A stretch of DNA of 64,000 nt, taken from NCBI RefSeq assembly GCF_918797505.1, contig NC_092800.1, forward strand, positions 5,332,001 through 5,396,000. Reading direction: 5' to 3'. Below the pieces are notes generated by a model. The model saw nothing but the letters and a program-made list of their open reading frames with translations, ran no database searches and was not told the DNA's origin. The position numbers were made by a program, and so were the translations under genes. Positions within the stretch are counted from its first letter, which is position 1; every line of letters begins with the position of its first letter. Source of the stretch: Bemisia tabaci. Lineage: Eukaryota; Arthropoda; Insecta; Hemiptera; Aleyrodidae. Below are positions 22,872-33,250 of this stretch, piece by piece.

Positions 22872-23110
22872 CATCTTCAGGTCCTTTGTTTCTTTTTAAT
22901 CACTTCTCATCAAGTTGACTTGTGTTTGAGCTTCATTCCTAGTTTCTTGAGCCGCGATGAGGTCTATTGAAAGCTGTGTTGAAAAAATTAAAGAATTCAT
23001 TGTCTTCTTTCGACAAACCTTATTGCGACTCAAAAAACTATAGGAATGAAGCTTAAAAGCATGAAAATTTGACTATGAGTGATTAAAAAGAAACAAAGGA
23101 CCTGAAGAAG
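22872..23110. mobile_element. Foldback element I, about 239 bp
   Basis: Left CTTCAGGTCCTTTGTTTCTT, TTTTAATCACT and GAGCTTCATTCCTA are matched in inverse order at the right (TAGGAATGAAGCTT, AGTGATTAAAAAG, AAACAAAGGACCTGAAG). Arms are about 85-90 bp. No copy elsewhere in the window. Confidence 0.85.
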
Positions 23111-24026
23111 GGGAAAGTAACTTTCGAAATGGACATCGTCCAATGTAAATAGTACAACGACTAAGAGATCAGGAAGAACGAGAAGGTAACATTTCCGAAA
23201 AATTTTTAAAATATTCTGCATGAGGTGAATCTTGCCATTTATTTTTGAAGATTTTACTGTGTCAAAAGCAACCCTCACATTAGCTGCACAATGAAAAGTT
23301 GAGAATAAGCCTGTTATTAGCTGAATCAACATTGAAAGCCCCAACAGGGACCTAAAATTCCAAAAATAGGAGATATTAGAAGGTGAACATAGATTTACGG
23401 AGAAACTTATAGTTACATATTTAAATTTTCATTCGCAAAGGACCTCTAAATTTTTTAATAATTTTATAAATAATTACCGAACAAAGCAGAAGATAAAAAA
23501 TAAGAAAAAATGAAAATATATTAAAAGGAAACAGCAAAAAAAAGACTCCTCTTCTTCCCTCTTTCCTAAAAAAAAAGGATATAAAAAATGAATCCTTTTC
23601 GTGGCAAATGGTACCCAGATGATTGTGAAAACCTTGGTACGCGGGTTCCCCGCGAGGGTGCGCCACGTTGTCGAAACCGGCCGGGAAGGAGTGACCTAAA
23701 GCGGAGCAGTAACCTTCATCTCGGGCACGGATGGTCCATGCTGGATGCTGGAAGTTGGAACTAACCAGACCAGTTTCCACGGCGACGCTCCTTTCGGCCC
23801 GCGCCCATCCAGCATCCACTGCCTCGAGAATCCTCCTCGTCTGGATCCAGGGCCCACCCCCTTTTCTCCCTCCCTCTCTCCCGCCATCTCCGCGTCTTTC
23901 TCCTTCTTCCCACGGTTGCCGTTTCGTCGTGGTTTTTTATCATTTCTATCTTCGTGCTTGAGATATTATGTAAGGCTCTAGGTTAATGTCCCTGTTTTCA
24001 TCGACCTTCGTCCGGAAGATCTGTCT
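23111..24026 (-). other. Ubx intron with a CpG/pyrimidine-rich patch
   Basis: 23630-23930 is GC-rich with CTCCCTCTCTCCCG-type pyrimidine tracts. The frames crossing it on both strands are low-complexity. No exon supported. Confidence 0.35.
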
Positions 24027-24030
24027 CATT

Positions 24031-24282
24031 CTGCCGCACGAAGGAAAAACACCGTATAAGCCATAAGACGTTACCAAATTTCCTCTGCTAACGTACGAAT
24101 TTTCAGGGAAATCTAGGAAAATAGCCTCTCAAATTTTTCAGAGGATTTTAATCACGATCAAATCTATTTTATTTAAAAATTGTAGGAGAAATTATTCAAA
24201 GCTCTTCTTAAAAATACAAATTTAAGGGAATAAATTTGGCGACCCTCAAATGTTCTTGCGGCGTTTTTCCTCAGCACAGCAG
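24031..24282. mobile_element. Family A MITE, complete, 252 bp
   Basis: Ends are CTGCCGCACGAAGGAAAAAC and GCGTTTTTCCTCAGCACAGCAG. The target duplication is CATT (24027-24030 and 24283-24286). It is diverged from the 37112 copy but full length. Confidence 0.88.
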
Positions 24283-25091
24283 CATTCAAGAGCAACATAT
24301 TTTTGAGACCCTCCACTATTAAATCCTTTGGTGTGAAAGTTTTATCTCGAGACCAGTGCTACTTCTCACCTAATTATGTTACCTGTATGTACGTATATGC
24401 TGTTGTTGTCTTACATTGCACGCGGGAAACAAGGGTCAGTTTGACAAATTAGTTTGTAAACTGTTCAAATTTACATTCATCTGCCAATATACATCCAGAA
24501 AATGCTCAGCAAGCTGCATATATATCATCATCAAAAAAAATATGGCACTGAGCCCCAACGTTGACTTTACCTTACCCTAGCTTTCTAGTACCAAGATTAC
24601 GGTTACACGGAAGCAAAAAGCACGGCAAATATAGAGCGTTCAAAGAGCTATTTGTCTCTGAAAAAAGATCAGAAAAAAAAGCAGCCCTCTTTTTTCAGTT
24701 TAACATACCTCACAATTTGGAGCACTTTGAAATACATTTTAACTACCTAAAGGTGACTCCTTGGGTGATAACTTGTGATAATTTTGATGAGACGTTTTTA
24801 CTTACGAAAATGACCTGTAGCTCTTACAGTATAGAAATTACGAATTTCTCACCTGCAACACACAAAGCGAACCAGAATTAGTATTATGAAGAAATAAAGG
24901 ATAATATAGGTTGTGCACCAAACATGACATGTAAAAATAAGGTAAGTTTATCCAAAGAGTGACGTTTTATCTAACACTCAACTCCATTTTGACTAATTTT
25001 CTCTCTTCATATTATAGCATGGTGCTTTAATTTCTACTCCGTCAAATTGTCCACTAGACGTATATGAATCAAAGAGAAACTATAGCCATTC

Positions 25092-25252
25092 TAGTGGCGA
25101 TTCTTGATCGTTGACACACTGTCTTTGCTCCATTCAACTGTACGTAAAATCATCGATTCTTGAAAAGGTAGTTTGGCTCACCTAAATCGATATTTCCGAT
25201 GGATTTAAATGGAGGAATAATACTGTATTGCCAACTAACAAAATCGCTACTG
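25092..25252. mobile_element. Family B MITE, degraded copy
   Basis: It starts TAGTGGCGATTCTTGATCG and ends AAATCGCTACTG. Internal ATCATCGATTC and ATCGATATTTCC...GGATTTAAATGG match the family. Central hairpin and duplication are not preserved. Confidence 0.55.
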
Positions 25253-25379
25253 ATCATTCCAATGAACCCTGAGATCCGTAAGCATACATGCATGACATGA
25301 TTCATGGCAAAATGGATATAGTTCTTTGTGATTTAAAATCGTCCCATTATAATTAAGACGGCGAATTTTTTGAGCGGCA

Positions 25380-25700
25380 ACAGGGTCCTCCCGCGGTGTT
25401 GCGGCCCTCTCTCGCGGTTCGCATTCCTCCCGCCCGGGCCGGGCGCGGTGTTGATTGGCCGGAGCCGCTTCCCGCGCTCCGCTCCGGAGCGGAGCGAGGC
25501 CCCGCCGCGCCGTCAAATCGACAGCTGACGCCGACGCCGCATCGGCCTGGGATTCCAGATTCGCATGCAAAAACCTCGCTCCTAATTGGTCCTGCCTCCT
25601 CCCCCCTCCCTCCCCCTCGGCGGGTCCTCGCCCTCGCCGCGGCTCTCGGTCCCCCACCCCCCCCCACGCACACACCGAATCCGCGATCGCCAAAATAATG
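25380..25700 (-). promoter_or_regulatory. CpG-rich intronic island
   Basis: About 320 bp of high GC and CpG (CGCGCTCCGCTCCGGAGCG, CCGACGCCGACGCC) in an AT-rich setting. It has overlapping open frames on both strands, as GC-rich DNA often does. It could be regulatory DNA or a non-coding promoter. No Ubx exon 1 motif was found in it. Confidence 0.25.
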
Positions 25701-25839
25701 GACTAAGCTCCCTCATTCTCTTGGGATTTTTTAGATTTTGCGAGAATGTAGTATCGGTGGATGATCGGATTTTAAACTTGGTCCGATGAACTCAGATCGT
25801 AGGGGTCTAAACATATGTTGGATGAGAACGTGACAGAAA

Positions 25840-26280
25840 TTGGGAGTTGAAGAAGGGAAGGATGAGAGGGAGGAAATGGAAGAGGAAAATCGAGGGCTAG
25901 GGAAGAAGAAAGGAAGGAGTGAGCGAAAAAAGGGGGCGTGAAAGAGGGAGAAGAGCGAGAAGCGGAGGAGAAGGAGAAATAATAAGAAGAAGGACAGAAA
26001 TAGGATAACGAAAGAGAAGAGAATATGAACAGAACGAAAAACGGACAAAGGAAGAGGAAGAAGAAGGGGAAGAAAAGGATGAAGTCCAGAAAGAAGAAGA
26101 GGAAACAGAAGAAGAAAATGAAGCGAAAGAATAAGATCGATGAGAAGTGGAAAGCTAAGAGGAAGAAGATAAAGCGAAAATGGAAGAGAGAGAGAAAGAA
26201 AATGATTATGAGGAAGAGAAAGAAACAGATGAGGAGGAGGAGAAAGAAAAAAGAAGAATAAGAGAAATAAGTAGCATTCG
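25840..26280 (+). repeat. Purine-rich (GA) low-complexity tract
   Basis: More than 400 bp of almost pure A/G on the + strand (GAAGAAGAGG, AGAGAGAGAAAG). It carries GAGAG words that GAGA factor could bind. It explains the lysine/arginine-rich open frame at 26025-26261. Confidence 0.85.
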
Positions 26281-26340
26281 ATTTTCTCCTCTTAATCTTC
26301 CTCTTTCTTTGCCTCTCTCTCTGTAATGGGTTCTTCCTCT

Positions 26341-26447
26341 ATTAAGGTGTTGCTAGTAATCGATAACCCCCGACCCTGATAATCGATCCATTTCCAAAGG
26401 TTCAAATGTCAGATCGATCCATTTCTCGGAAACCACGGGCGCCACTG
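26341..26447. mobile_element. Family B MITE, right half only
   Basis: AAGGTGTTGC, AATCGATCCATTT, GGTTCAAATGTCAGATCGAT and GCGCCACTG match the right half of family B. The left half is lost. Confidence 0.65.
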
Positions 26448-26787
26448 AAAGGGTGCTGCTAGGAAGCGAGGAGAAAAGCACAAGCGCATGATCAGCTAAA
26501 CGGAGTAGGTAAACGGAGACGAAAGACGCTCTGCTCGTTGCAGCGTCCCGCGCTCCGAGCCAACTCGTAAAAAGACTTAACACCATAATTACTGGCCCTC
26601 CGCGCAGTGTTCGCTGCTCAGTGATCAGTGATCTGCGCTCGCGCACCTACCCTGTCCTTGTTGCCGGACTTACTCCAGAAAACGAATATATCATAGTGTA
26701 CCTAGAGATGATTAAAAAGGAGCCCTTAATAGAATACGTTAAACTGAAAACTGGATTATTTGACACCCTCTTCACGCACCTTCGACT

Positions 26788-27421
26788 CTTCCATGCTAAG
26801 GAATAACGTCGTATAAGCCTTCAGGCAATGTCAAATTACCTCCGATAAAATACACATTTTTGATAAAACTTTTGAACACTTCGCTCAAATTTTTCAGAGA
26901 CTTTAATTTGAAATTTGATTTAAAGTGGGTGAAAATTTCAAGAAATGGACGTATTTATGCGAAAAGGAGATACGTGGAAGTGGAAAGATGGGGTGTGCTC
27001 GTTAGTGGTCGGGCCATAAGAATGAATGGGGAATAATTGTGCGCCAGTGACGTCAGCGGCAATGAGTGCGCACTCTAACGACGGGGAGATGGTCGTCGGG
27101 GCGCTGTAACTCGTGAGCCCTGTCCACAACGCTCTCTTGCCATGCCCGCGGCTCATGAGTTAGCATATTTTGGCGTTTAGCTCCTTTTGATTTAATGTCA
27201 AATCCCGCTTCTCAATTTTCTCAAAAGGAGCTATATCCACTTTTACATTGTTTCTTATCACCCAACTAACGAGCACACCCCATCTTTCCACTTGCACATA
27301 TCTCCTTTTAGCATAAATACGTCCAAATAATACTCATGATTTCCCTCAGAAATTTATGTTTTAAGATGGGGCATTCGGCAACTCCTGAAGGCTCTTGAGG
27401 CGTTTTTCCTCAGCGCGGTAG
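26788..27421. mobile_element. Family A MITE interrupted by a family C MITE
   Basis: The left end CTTCCATGCTAAGGAATAACG and the right end GGCGTTTTTCCTCAGCGCGGTAG belong to one family A copy. Flanking tetramers GACT and AACT agree at 3 of 4. Between them lies a full family C element (26947-27324). Removing it and one AAAT leaves about 252 bp, the normal family A length. This is direct evidence that C moved after this A copy was in place. Confidence 0.85.
26947..27324. mobile_element. Family C MITE, long form, nested in family A
   Basis: Ends GGACGTATTTATGC and GCATAAATACGTCC are flanked by AAAT (26943-26946 and 27325-27328). Inner arms TGGGGTGTGCTCGTTAGT and ACTAACGAGCACACCCCA are near-perfect. 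Its orientation is opposite to the 16292 copy. The CRE-like TGACGTCA is at 27048-27055. Confidence 0.9.
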
Positions 27422-27616
27422 AACTGGTCGGCGCACCCCTAAAAAAAAAACTATGCAGCGCTACAAACCACAAATCTGGCTCCATACGAGAAAATTCTGA
27501 AACCAACTTGACAACTACGAAAAGACCTTAACATTGACCAATGGACGCTATCTCATGTTCTCCAAGTTTTGCTCACAAGCGTGAACACCAGGCTGGGCGC
27601 CATCCTACGTCACATT

Positions 27617-27780
27617 CAGTGGCGTGGCGTGAATGATCGATTATCGATATCTCGCCATTTGAAGCTATGGTAAAGAATCGATTATTAAGGTGTTCGCTGC
27701 GAACACCCTGTTTATCGATCCTTTCTCATAGGTTTAAATGGCAAAGCAATCGATATATCGCAACGCACGCCACGCCACTG
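27617..27780. mobile_element. Family B MITE, complete, 164 bp
   Basis: CAGTGGCGTGGCGTGAATGA to GCACGCCACGCCACTG. The flanks repeat TCACATT (27610-27616 and 27781-27787), a 7-bp match, or 9 bp if the terminal C/G are counted with the target. The central hairpin is intact. Confidence 0.92.
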
Positions 27781-27787
27781 TCACATT

Positions 27788-28502
27788 CCAGTTAATAGGA
27801 AACTACCCTGTTTCTCAGCGTCATCTGGTAAAACGAAATGAGTAAGCATACATGAGTCGAGACTTTAACTGTGTGGATTTACAATACAGCTTTCAGCAGG
27901 TGTTTGTCGCCGGAGTTATTCGGGTTGAAACCCACGGGAATAGAACTTTTTTTTAAAATTTATTTATTTATCACCGATTTTAAACATCATTACAAAACCT
28001 CCTTTCCGTAGAAAGATGCTTATGAAAACACCAGCAGAAAATAAAAAGACATTGTAGGGAGAATAGGATGATGACTGCACCGGTTGAGCTTTTCTCTCGA
28101 CTGAAACACTGAAGTCATCGATGAGTCCCAACAAATTTACAGGTTCAAGATGTTTTAAGCACAAGGCTTTATATGAACCCATTTTAATTTGATTTTAAAC
28201 TTTTAAAGTTCATTTTGAAAGTTAAATACTACTAAAAATTTGTTGACAGCGTTGTTAAACTTGATGGAACGATCCGCTGCAAACTTGAAAAGGGCGTTCG
28301 TTATATTTGTTTTAGTCCGTGTTGAGAGCACGTAAACAAGATATTTCTGAGATGCTATCATAAAAATTACCCGACCGAGAATTTAACATCTTAATTAATA
28401 TGCTATAATGAGCGGACAGCGAGTTTGATGACTCTTTTGAATCTATAAAGTAAATAGAATAATGTGTGCACGCTTGAATTACCTGCCAATGTATTCAAAT
28501 GC
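27788..28502 (-). other. Ubx intron, no element recognised
   Basis: AT-rich. A T/A tract TTTATTTATTTATC at 27960 could be a retroelement 3' end, but nothing else supports that. Confidence 0.35.
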
Positions 28503-28666
28503 CAATGGCGGAGCGTGAATTTTGGATTGTCGATATTTACCCATTTGAAGCTATGATAAAGAATCGATTATTAAGGCGTTCATTGTAGACATCCTGTTTA
28601 TCGATCCTTTTTCACAGGTTCAAATGGCAGATCTATCGATATATTGCAAAGCATGCCACGCCACTG
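28503..28666. mobile_element. Family B MITE, diverged
   Basis: It starts CAATGGCGGAGCGTGAATTT and ends GCATGCCACGCCACTG, with the central stem mutated (GGCGTTCATTGTAGACATCC). No clear target duplication remains. Confidence 0.85.
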
Positions 28667-28950
28667 TCTAGTACGTTATACATCTTACGAAACGAGAGAG
28701 GCGAAAATAAACCGACACTGTAGAGAAGATGTTTCCAGAGGAGACGAAACAAAAGGGCGGAAGAAAGAGGGAGGTAGTTAGGGGTTGATTCGAGTCCCCG
28801 TCTCGGAATGGAGGAGGGAATAAGTGATGGGAAGGCTCTTTATTTTATTCAAATTAACCCCTAAAGGGAATTTAAAAGAACGTGACTAAATTATGTGACA
28901 TATTTTAAATTTAAGCAAAATAAAAGAAGAGAGAAGAGGAGGAAGACAAA

Positions 28951-29115
28951 TCCTCCTCCGTGCTTTGCGATGTATCGATTTATCTGCCATCTAAACCCAT
29001 GGAGAAGGATCGATAAACAGGGTGTTCGCAACGAATACCTTAGTAATCGATTCTTTAGCACGGCTTCAAATGGGGATATATCGATAATCGATCATTCACG
29101 CCTCGCACATGGCTG
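28951..29115. mobile_element. Family B MITE, diverged, ends eroded
   Basis: GCGATGTATCGATTTATCTG, GGATCGATAAACAGGG, AGTAATCGATTC and ATCATTCACGCCTCGC match the family in order. Both terminal CAGTGGC/GCCACTG are lost. It lies only about 300 bp from the 28503 copy. Confidence 0.75.
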
Positions 29116-31111
29116 CAAAAAATATGGAGGCGGAGGTGAGGGGAAGACGGTCGGCATTAGATAATAGGAAGGGATATAAATATACACGGGCGCATTACTC
29201 TTTGGAGCATCCCTTTCCCTCAGCCACCCTTCATGTTGGATCCGTGCTCGTAATTAGCTGACAAATCCTCCGAGGGGTGCCAAAAATACTTAATTTCTTT
29301 CCTATTCAAATGCTTAAAAATATTACAAATTGAGCCATTAAGGCGGTCCCCAAATGGGTTTTCTAACACCTTACACATTTTTCGACCGGGGCTCTGATCG
29401 GTTGTAATGTATGCAACTTGAAAAAAGAAGCTTGTTTATGGTGTGTATTTTACCGAAAACAAATAATCCCTCTCCCCCCCCCCTCAAAAAAAGCGGGACA
29501 GTGAATGGATATACTACAATCCCGACGCCAACTGTCGAATTTTCTCCGTTGGGTGGATTGGACTTCATTCTGCAAATCGGAACGATAACTTCCAACCCAT
29601 CTGTAAAAGCACTTATCTGGAAAGAGAAACTAATGGTACATACGATGGTTTTGAACTGAGGCACAATGTATAGTTCCTAATTGCAAAATGTAGTCCAATT
29701 GCGAGTAAGGCTCTACAAGCAACTATTTTAACTTCCAGGAGCGCAAATTGCCTACCTGGTAAAATGAAGGACCCTCCGATGACTCTTTAACTATGACGTT
29801 TTTGCATATTCTGAGGCGATGTTATTTTTGAGATGGCTCCTGGTTATGTCGCTAGATTAATCAGACTCAGACAAGAAATCCAAACCTAATGCTATCTAGT
29901 AAACTTCGGTCTAGATTTGATCAAAGTAATTGGTACAGATTAAGTTGAATTAAATAGAGTTTCGACTGAAAACAATCCACCGTGATCAAAGAAATTGTTG
30001 CAGATTGATTTGATTTTAATGGATTTTTGACTGAAAACAATCCCTCTTGAGTTGCCGGTGGATTTTGGACTGAGGATCTTCTTATGTAATGTATAAACAC
30101 TGGGTGCGTCGGATGAATATTCAGGCAAAAGGAATTTATACTTTCACTGGTGTAATATCATATGCGAAACATGATAATCCAACTTGTTTATTTTAAGCAC
30201 TGATAGACTGCACATCATTGTTGTACATTCTGTTTGTAGTGGGATTAACCAAAATCCTAAATCCTAATTTCTTAGTTGTAAAATTAACGCTTTTCTGAAG
30301 AGAATAAACTCCATGTCAGTAGCATTGTCACCTCCACGTCTCCTGTCATTTCCAGACGGACGATGTGCTGGTTTGACGCTTTCACTTTGAAAGAGCGATC
30401 GTGAAAAGCGATACAGTTCATTTAATCTAAGATTACCAGCCTCAGCCACCCAACTCTATGATAGCTATGATCAATCAAATTTGATTAGGTGTAAGCAATG
30501 GATTAAAATTATTGAGGAATTAGAAAGCTCGCATCCGTCAGGAGAGATACTACATTTTGACATAGAATTGCAACAATTCAAATTTAAAAGCATTGCAATA
30601 GTGCTAGTTTTACTGCACCACTCAGTACCATTCGAGTACAAGCTATAACGGCAACAAATAAAAGCGAGTGAGACATCAAACTAACCTAACTTTCCACGAC
30701 CCAAGTGCAGCAGAGCGCGCTGAGGAAGAATCGGCGTGGACCTGCCTACGCAATGGTAAATCTAATTTATTTTTTCTTCCCCTTCCTCCTTCCCCCGAAT
30801 CCCTGGGGGAGCCGCAAGGATCAGACATGTTTCATGGGGCGAGAGATTGAAGGTATACGCTCCTATTTTTTATTTGGATTTTCTGGCTCTACGCAGTGTG
30901 TATGATTGGTAAAACTTTGGGATTAGGGGCGGGAGGTTTTATTGGTTGCTGCAGATAAGCAGAGCGCTCAAACAAAGGCCCTCATATTTCTCCTCGCGAA
31001 CTAAGCCTGCCGCCGTCGCCCAGACGTGTTTTCGGGGGATTTATCGGGTCGTGTATGAAGGACGCTGCCTTTCTAAGCGAAAAAACCTTATCAACATTCG
31101 GACCCAGAGAA
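29116..31111 (-). other. Ubx intron, no element recognised
   Basis: Mostly unique AT-rich DNA. Open frames at 29371-29664 and 29411-29659 overlap on opposite strands and show no known motif. TTGCCTACCTGGTAAAATGAAGG near 29748 recurs near 22555 and, more loosely, at 38890, and may be a small repeat end. Confidence 0.35.
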
Positions 31112-31352
31112 GACTCTTGAAAGAGGGAAGAACGCCGTAAGAGTCTCCAGATGTTCCAAAATTTACTATCATAAAATAGGGATTTTCACGTGGATTGATA
31201 GCTTTCCTCAAATGTTTAAATCATTATTATTCTCGATGTAATCTAAACCCTCTAAAAATTTTCAGAACAAATGTCTGTAAGTTTTCTCAAATATAAATAC
31301 AGTATTATCAGGGAGAATTTGGCGAAGCCCGAACAGTAGTGACTCTTGAAAG
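31112..31352. mobile_element. Degraded family A-like insertion flanked by a 12-bp direct repeat
   Basis: GACTCTTGAAAG occurs at 31112-31123 and 31341-31352. The sequence between starts AAGAACGCCGTAAGAG and ends GGAGAATTTGGCGAAGCCC, which resembles family A interior. The CTGCCG ends are absent. It may be a family A copy that lost its termini, with a chance or repair-made direct repeat. Confidence 0.4.
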
Positions 31353-31590
31353 TCGAAACTGTTTTTCCCTCGTTTATATCCATCGAAATTATCGATGAAA
31401 GGTGAGGCAAGCTACATTACCAAGAATCGATTGTTTTACATGCATCCAAATGGAAGAAAAACAGTGTTGCCAATTTTCTAGAATCACCAATGCGCAGGAC
31501 CTTGCCAAATTCTCCCGAATTCCCTCCCTGATTCTTCTGGATTCCCTGGTTTTCCTAACTTCTGAAATAGGGCGAGATGACTAATATTTG

Positions 31591-31843
31591 AACCGCGTTA
31601 ATCAGAAACAAACCAAGCCACATCCAGTATTGTCAACTTTAATAGTTGGGGATTTCAATTTTAACATAAAAACAGCTGTCCGAATTTTTGTGCGAATTCC
31701 AGTACATTTTCTTTGTATACGAAGCAAATTCCTTAAATTTTTCAAAGCACTCTGCACAAACATTCTCTCGTGAAAAACTTAAATGCTCTGTTTAAATTTA
31801 GCAATAGCTGATGTGACTTGGTTCATTTCTGCTAAACGAGATT
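31591..31843. mobile_element. Family E MITE, about 253 bp
   Basis: Left AACCGCGTTAATCAGAAACA and CCAAGCCACATC are inverted at the right (GATGTGACTTGG, CTGCTAAACGAGATT). It is co-linear with 41925-42177, sharing the interior around TTTTTCAAAGCACTCTGCAC. No ORF. Confidence 0.75.
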
Positions 31844-31919
31844 TCAGTGAAGCCCGCTGCCTGCATCGTTCTCCAAAACTCGATTATGATAGCTGCAATA
31901 CTCACTCCGAGGCTTCGAC

Positions 31920-32360
31920 GCCTCGAGCTAATATTTTATAAACACCTCTCACCCCAGAAGGATAATAATTATCCACGTCACAGGTGATGAGACGCTCAAG
32001 GAATTTTCAAGGACGTCATTGTTTTGAACGTGCTACCGCGGGCCCGCCCCCTCTCCGCCAACACTTCGACCACTTCCTGCCGTCATTAGACTAAAATCCG
32101 ACGAGAAAATCAGTAGCCACGAGAAGCAATACATCCGAGCTAATGGGCTGCGCCGGGGGAAGGCGCAGGAGTACATAAAGAGGGGCAAATTTAATTTTTC
32201 ATCAAATTAAACGTTTTAATGACAGAGTGAATGACTAGACGCAGCCGTATATTCAATGAGAATCAGTTGATGAGTTATTCGCGAGATTATAGCCCCGCTC
32301 AGGTCTTGTTTAATATGGCTCAATTAACTACTCCGTCCTCCTAAGTCAAAATCGCGTATC
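31920..32360 (-). promoter_or_regulatory. Candidate intronic cis-regulatory module
   Basis: A dense set of homeodomain-type words: GGATAATAATTATCC, CAAATTTAATTTTTCATC, AAATTAAACG, TTTTAATGACAG and CTCAATTAACTAC, interspersed with GC-rich unique sequence and GCCGTCATTAGAC. It has no repeat similarity elsewhere in the window, unlike much of the intron. Conserved enhancers in Ubx introns look like this, but conservation cannot be tested here. Confidence 0.3.
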
Positions 32361-33139
32361 TCCAACATATTCCATGCGGAGATGGGTGATTTTTGCCGCA
32401 CTGCGCGCGGCCTAAGCTTCGTGTGCAGATTCGCCAACTAATTTGAAATAATTGCCGCGTATTTTATTCCTCGACCAATCATTTCTCGCGGAAACTGGTT
32501 GAGGCCGACGTCGTCATGGCGACCGGGCAAGTGTTGCCGGATTTAGCGGTATTCAGTGTTTGGAGGTGTTCGGAATTGCTGTAAATGGCAACGTCTGGCT
32601 GATCGTCGCCAGACCTAGCACGCGAGGGGCGGAATGAAGAATCGCCTACATGATGCTCTTGGTGCGCGGCCAGCGCAATTTGCCGGCGTGTGGGCCGGGT
32701 TGCGTCGCGGTGCTCTGAAGGCGCCGTCGGTTGCCAAGCTGTTTTGCACGACTGTACGGTTTCAACTTTTTAAGATTTTCATTAGCTTTCAGTCCATTTA
32801 AAGTGGAAAAATTGCAGTTTATTGAATTTTAAATCTCTGGATCTTGCAAGGAATCTATTATCTTGTTTTCAACCGTCCACTGGATAAAAATAACTTGATT
32901 CACAAAAACTCAATATTAGGTAATTCATGGATCAGAGGAGTAAAGAGAAAAGTAGCGTACAGAGGAGTAAGAAGAGTTAAAAAATTAAGGCCTGAAAAGT
33001 CAACTGTAAAATCTTACGAGGGATCTTTCATTTGCAGGTTTTTTACGTGCTATATATAGAAAAATATGAGGTTCTGAATCAAATCAAATGCCGAAGCCAC
33101 GAGAAAAAAGCGGATGATCAAATGCACAACTTTATATAG

Positions 33140-33250
33140 TATAAGAGTAAGGCGTATTGTAAAACGCTTAATGCGCGAAGCGCATCGCTGGGTTGAACCG
33201 CAAAGCGGTCAGGGAGTGTACCCCTGCATAAATTAAAATAAACAAAACGA
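33140..33250. repeat. Family P repeat end with hairpins
   Basis: GCGCGAAGCGCATCG followed by GAACCGCAAAGCGGTCAGGG and GTGTACCCC. A related array (GGACCGCGATGCGGTCAGGG, GCGTACTCCC, then AAACAAAACA) is at 39920-40030. The nested hairpins resemble 3' ends of some insect mobile elements; the class is not assigned. Confidence 0.5.

Noticed and set aside
25247..25693. 148-codon minus-strand frame and partners
   Set aside because: Three or more frames are open on both strands in the CpG-rich block. Checked for Ubx exon 1 features (YPWM, N-terminal motif) and found none.
26025..26261. Lys/Arg-rich frame that looks like a nuclear localisation protein
   Set aside because: Simple translation of a long purine-only tract.
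28465..28500. Possible Ubx exon end (minus strand TTGGCAG then GTAATTC)
   Set aside because: The frame leading to it does not encode YPWM or anything like MAIAG, and the donor is weak.
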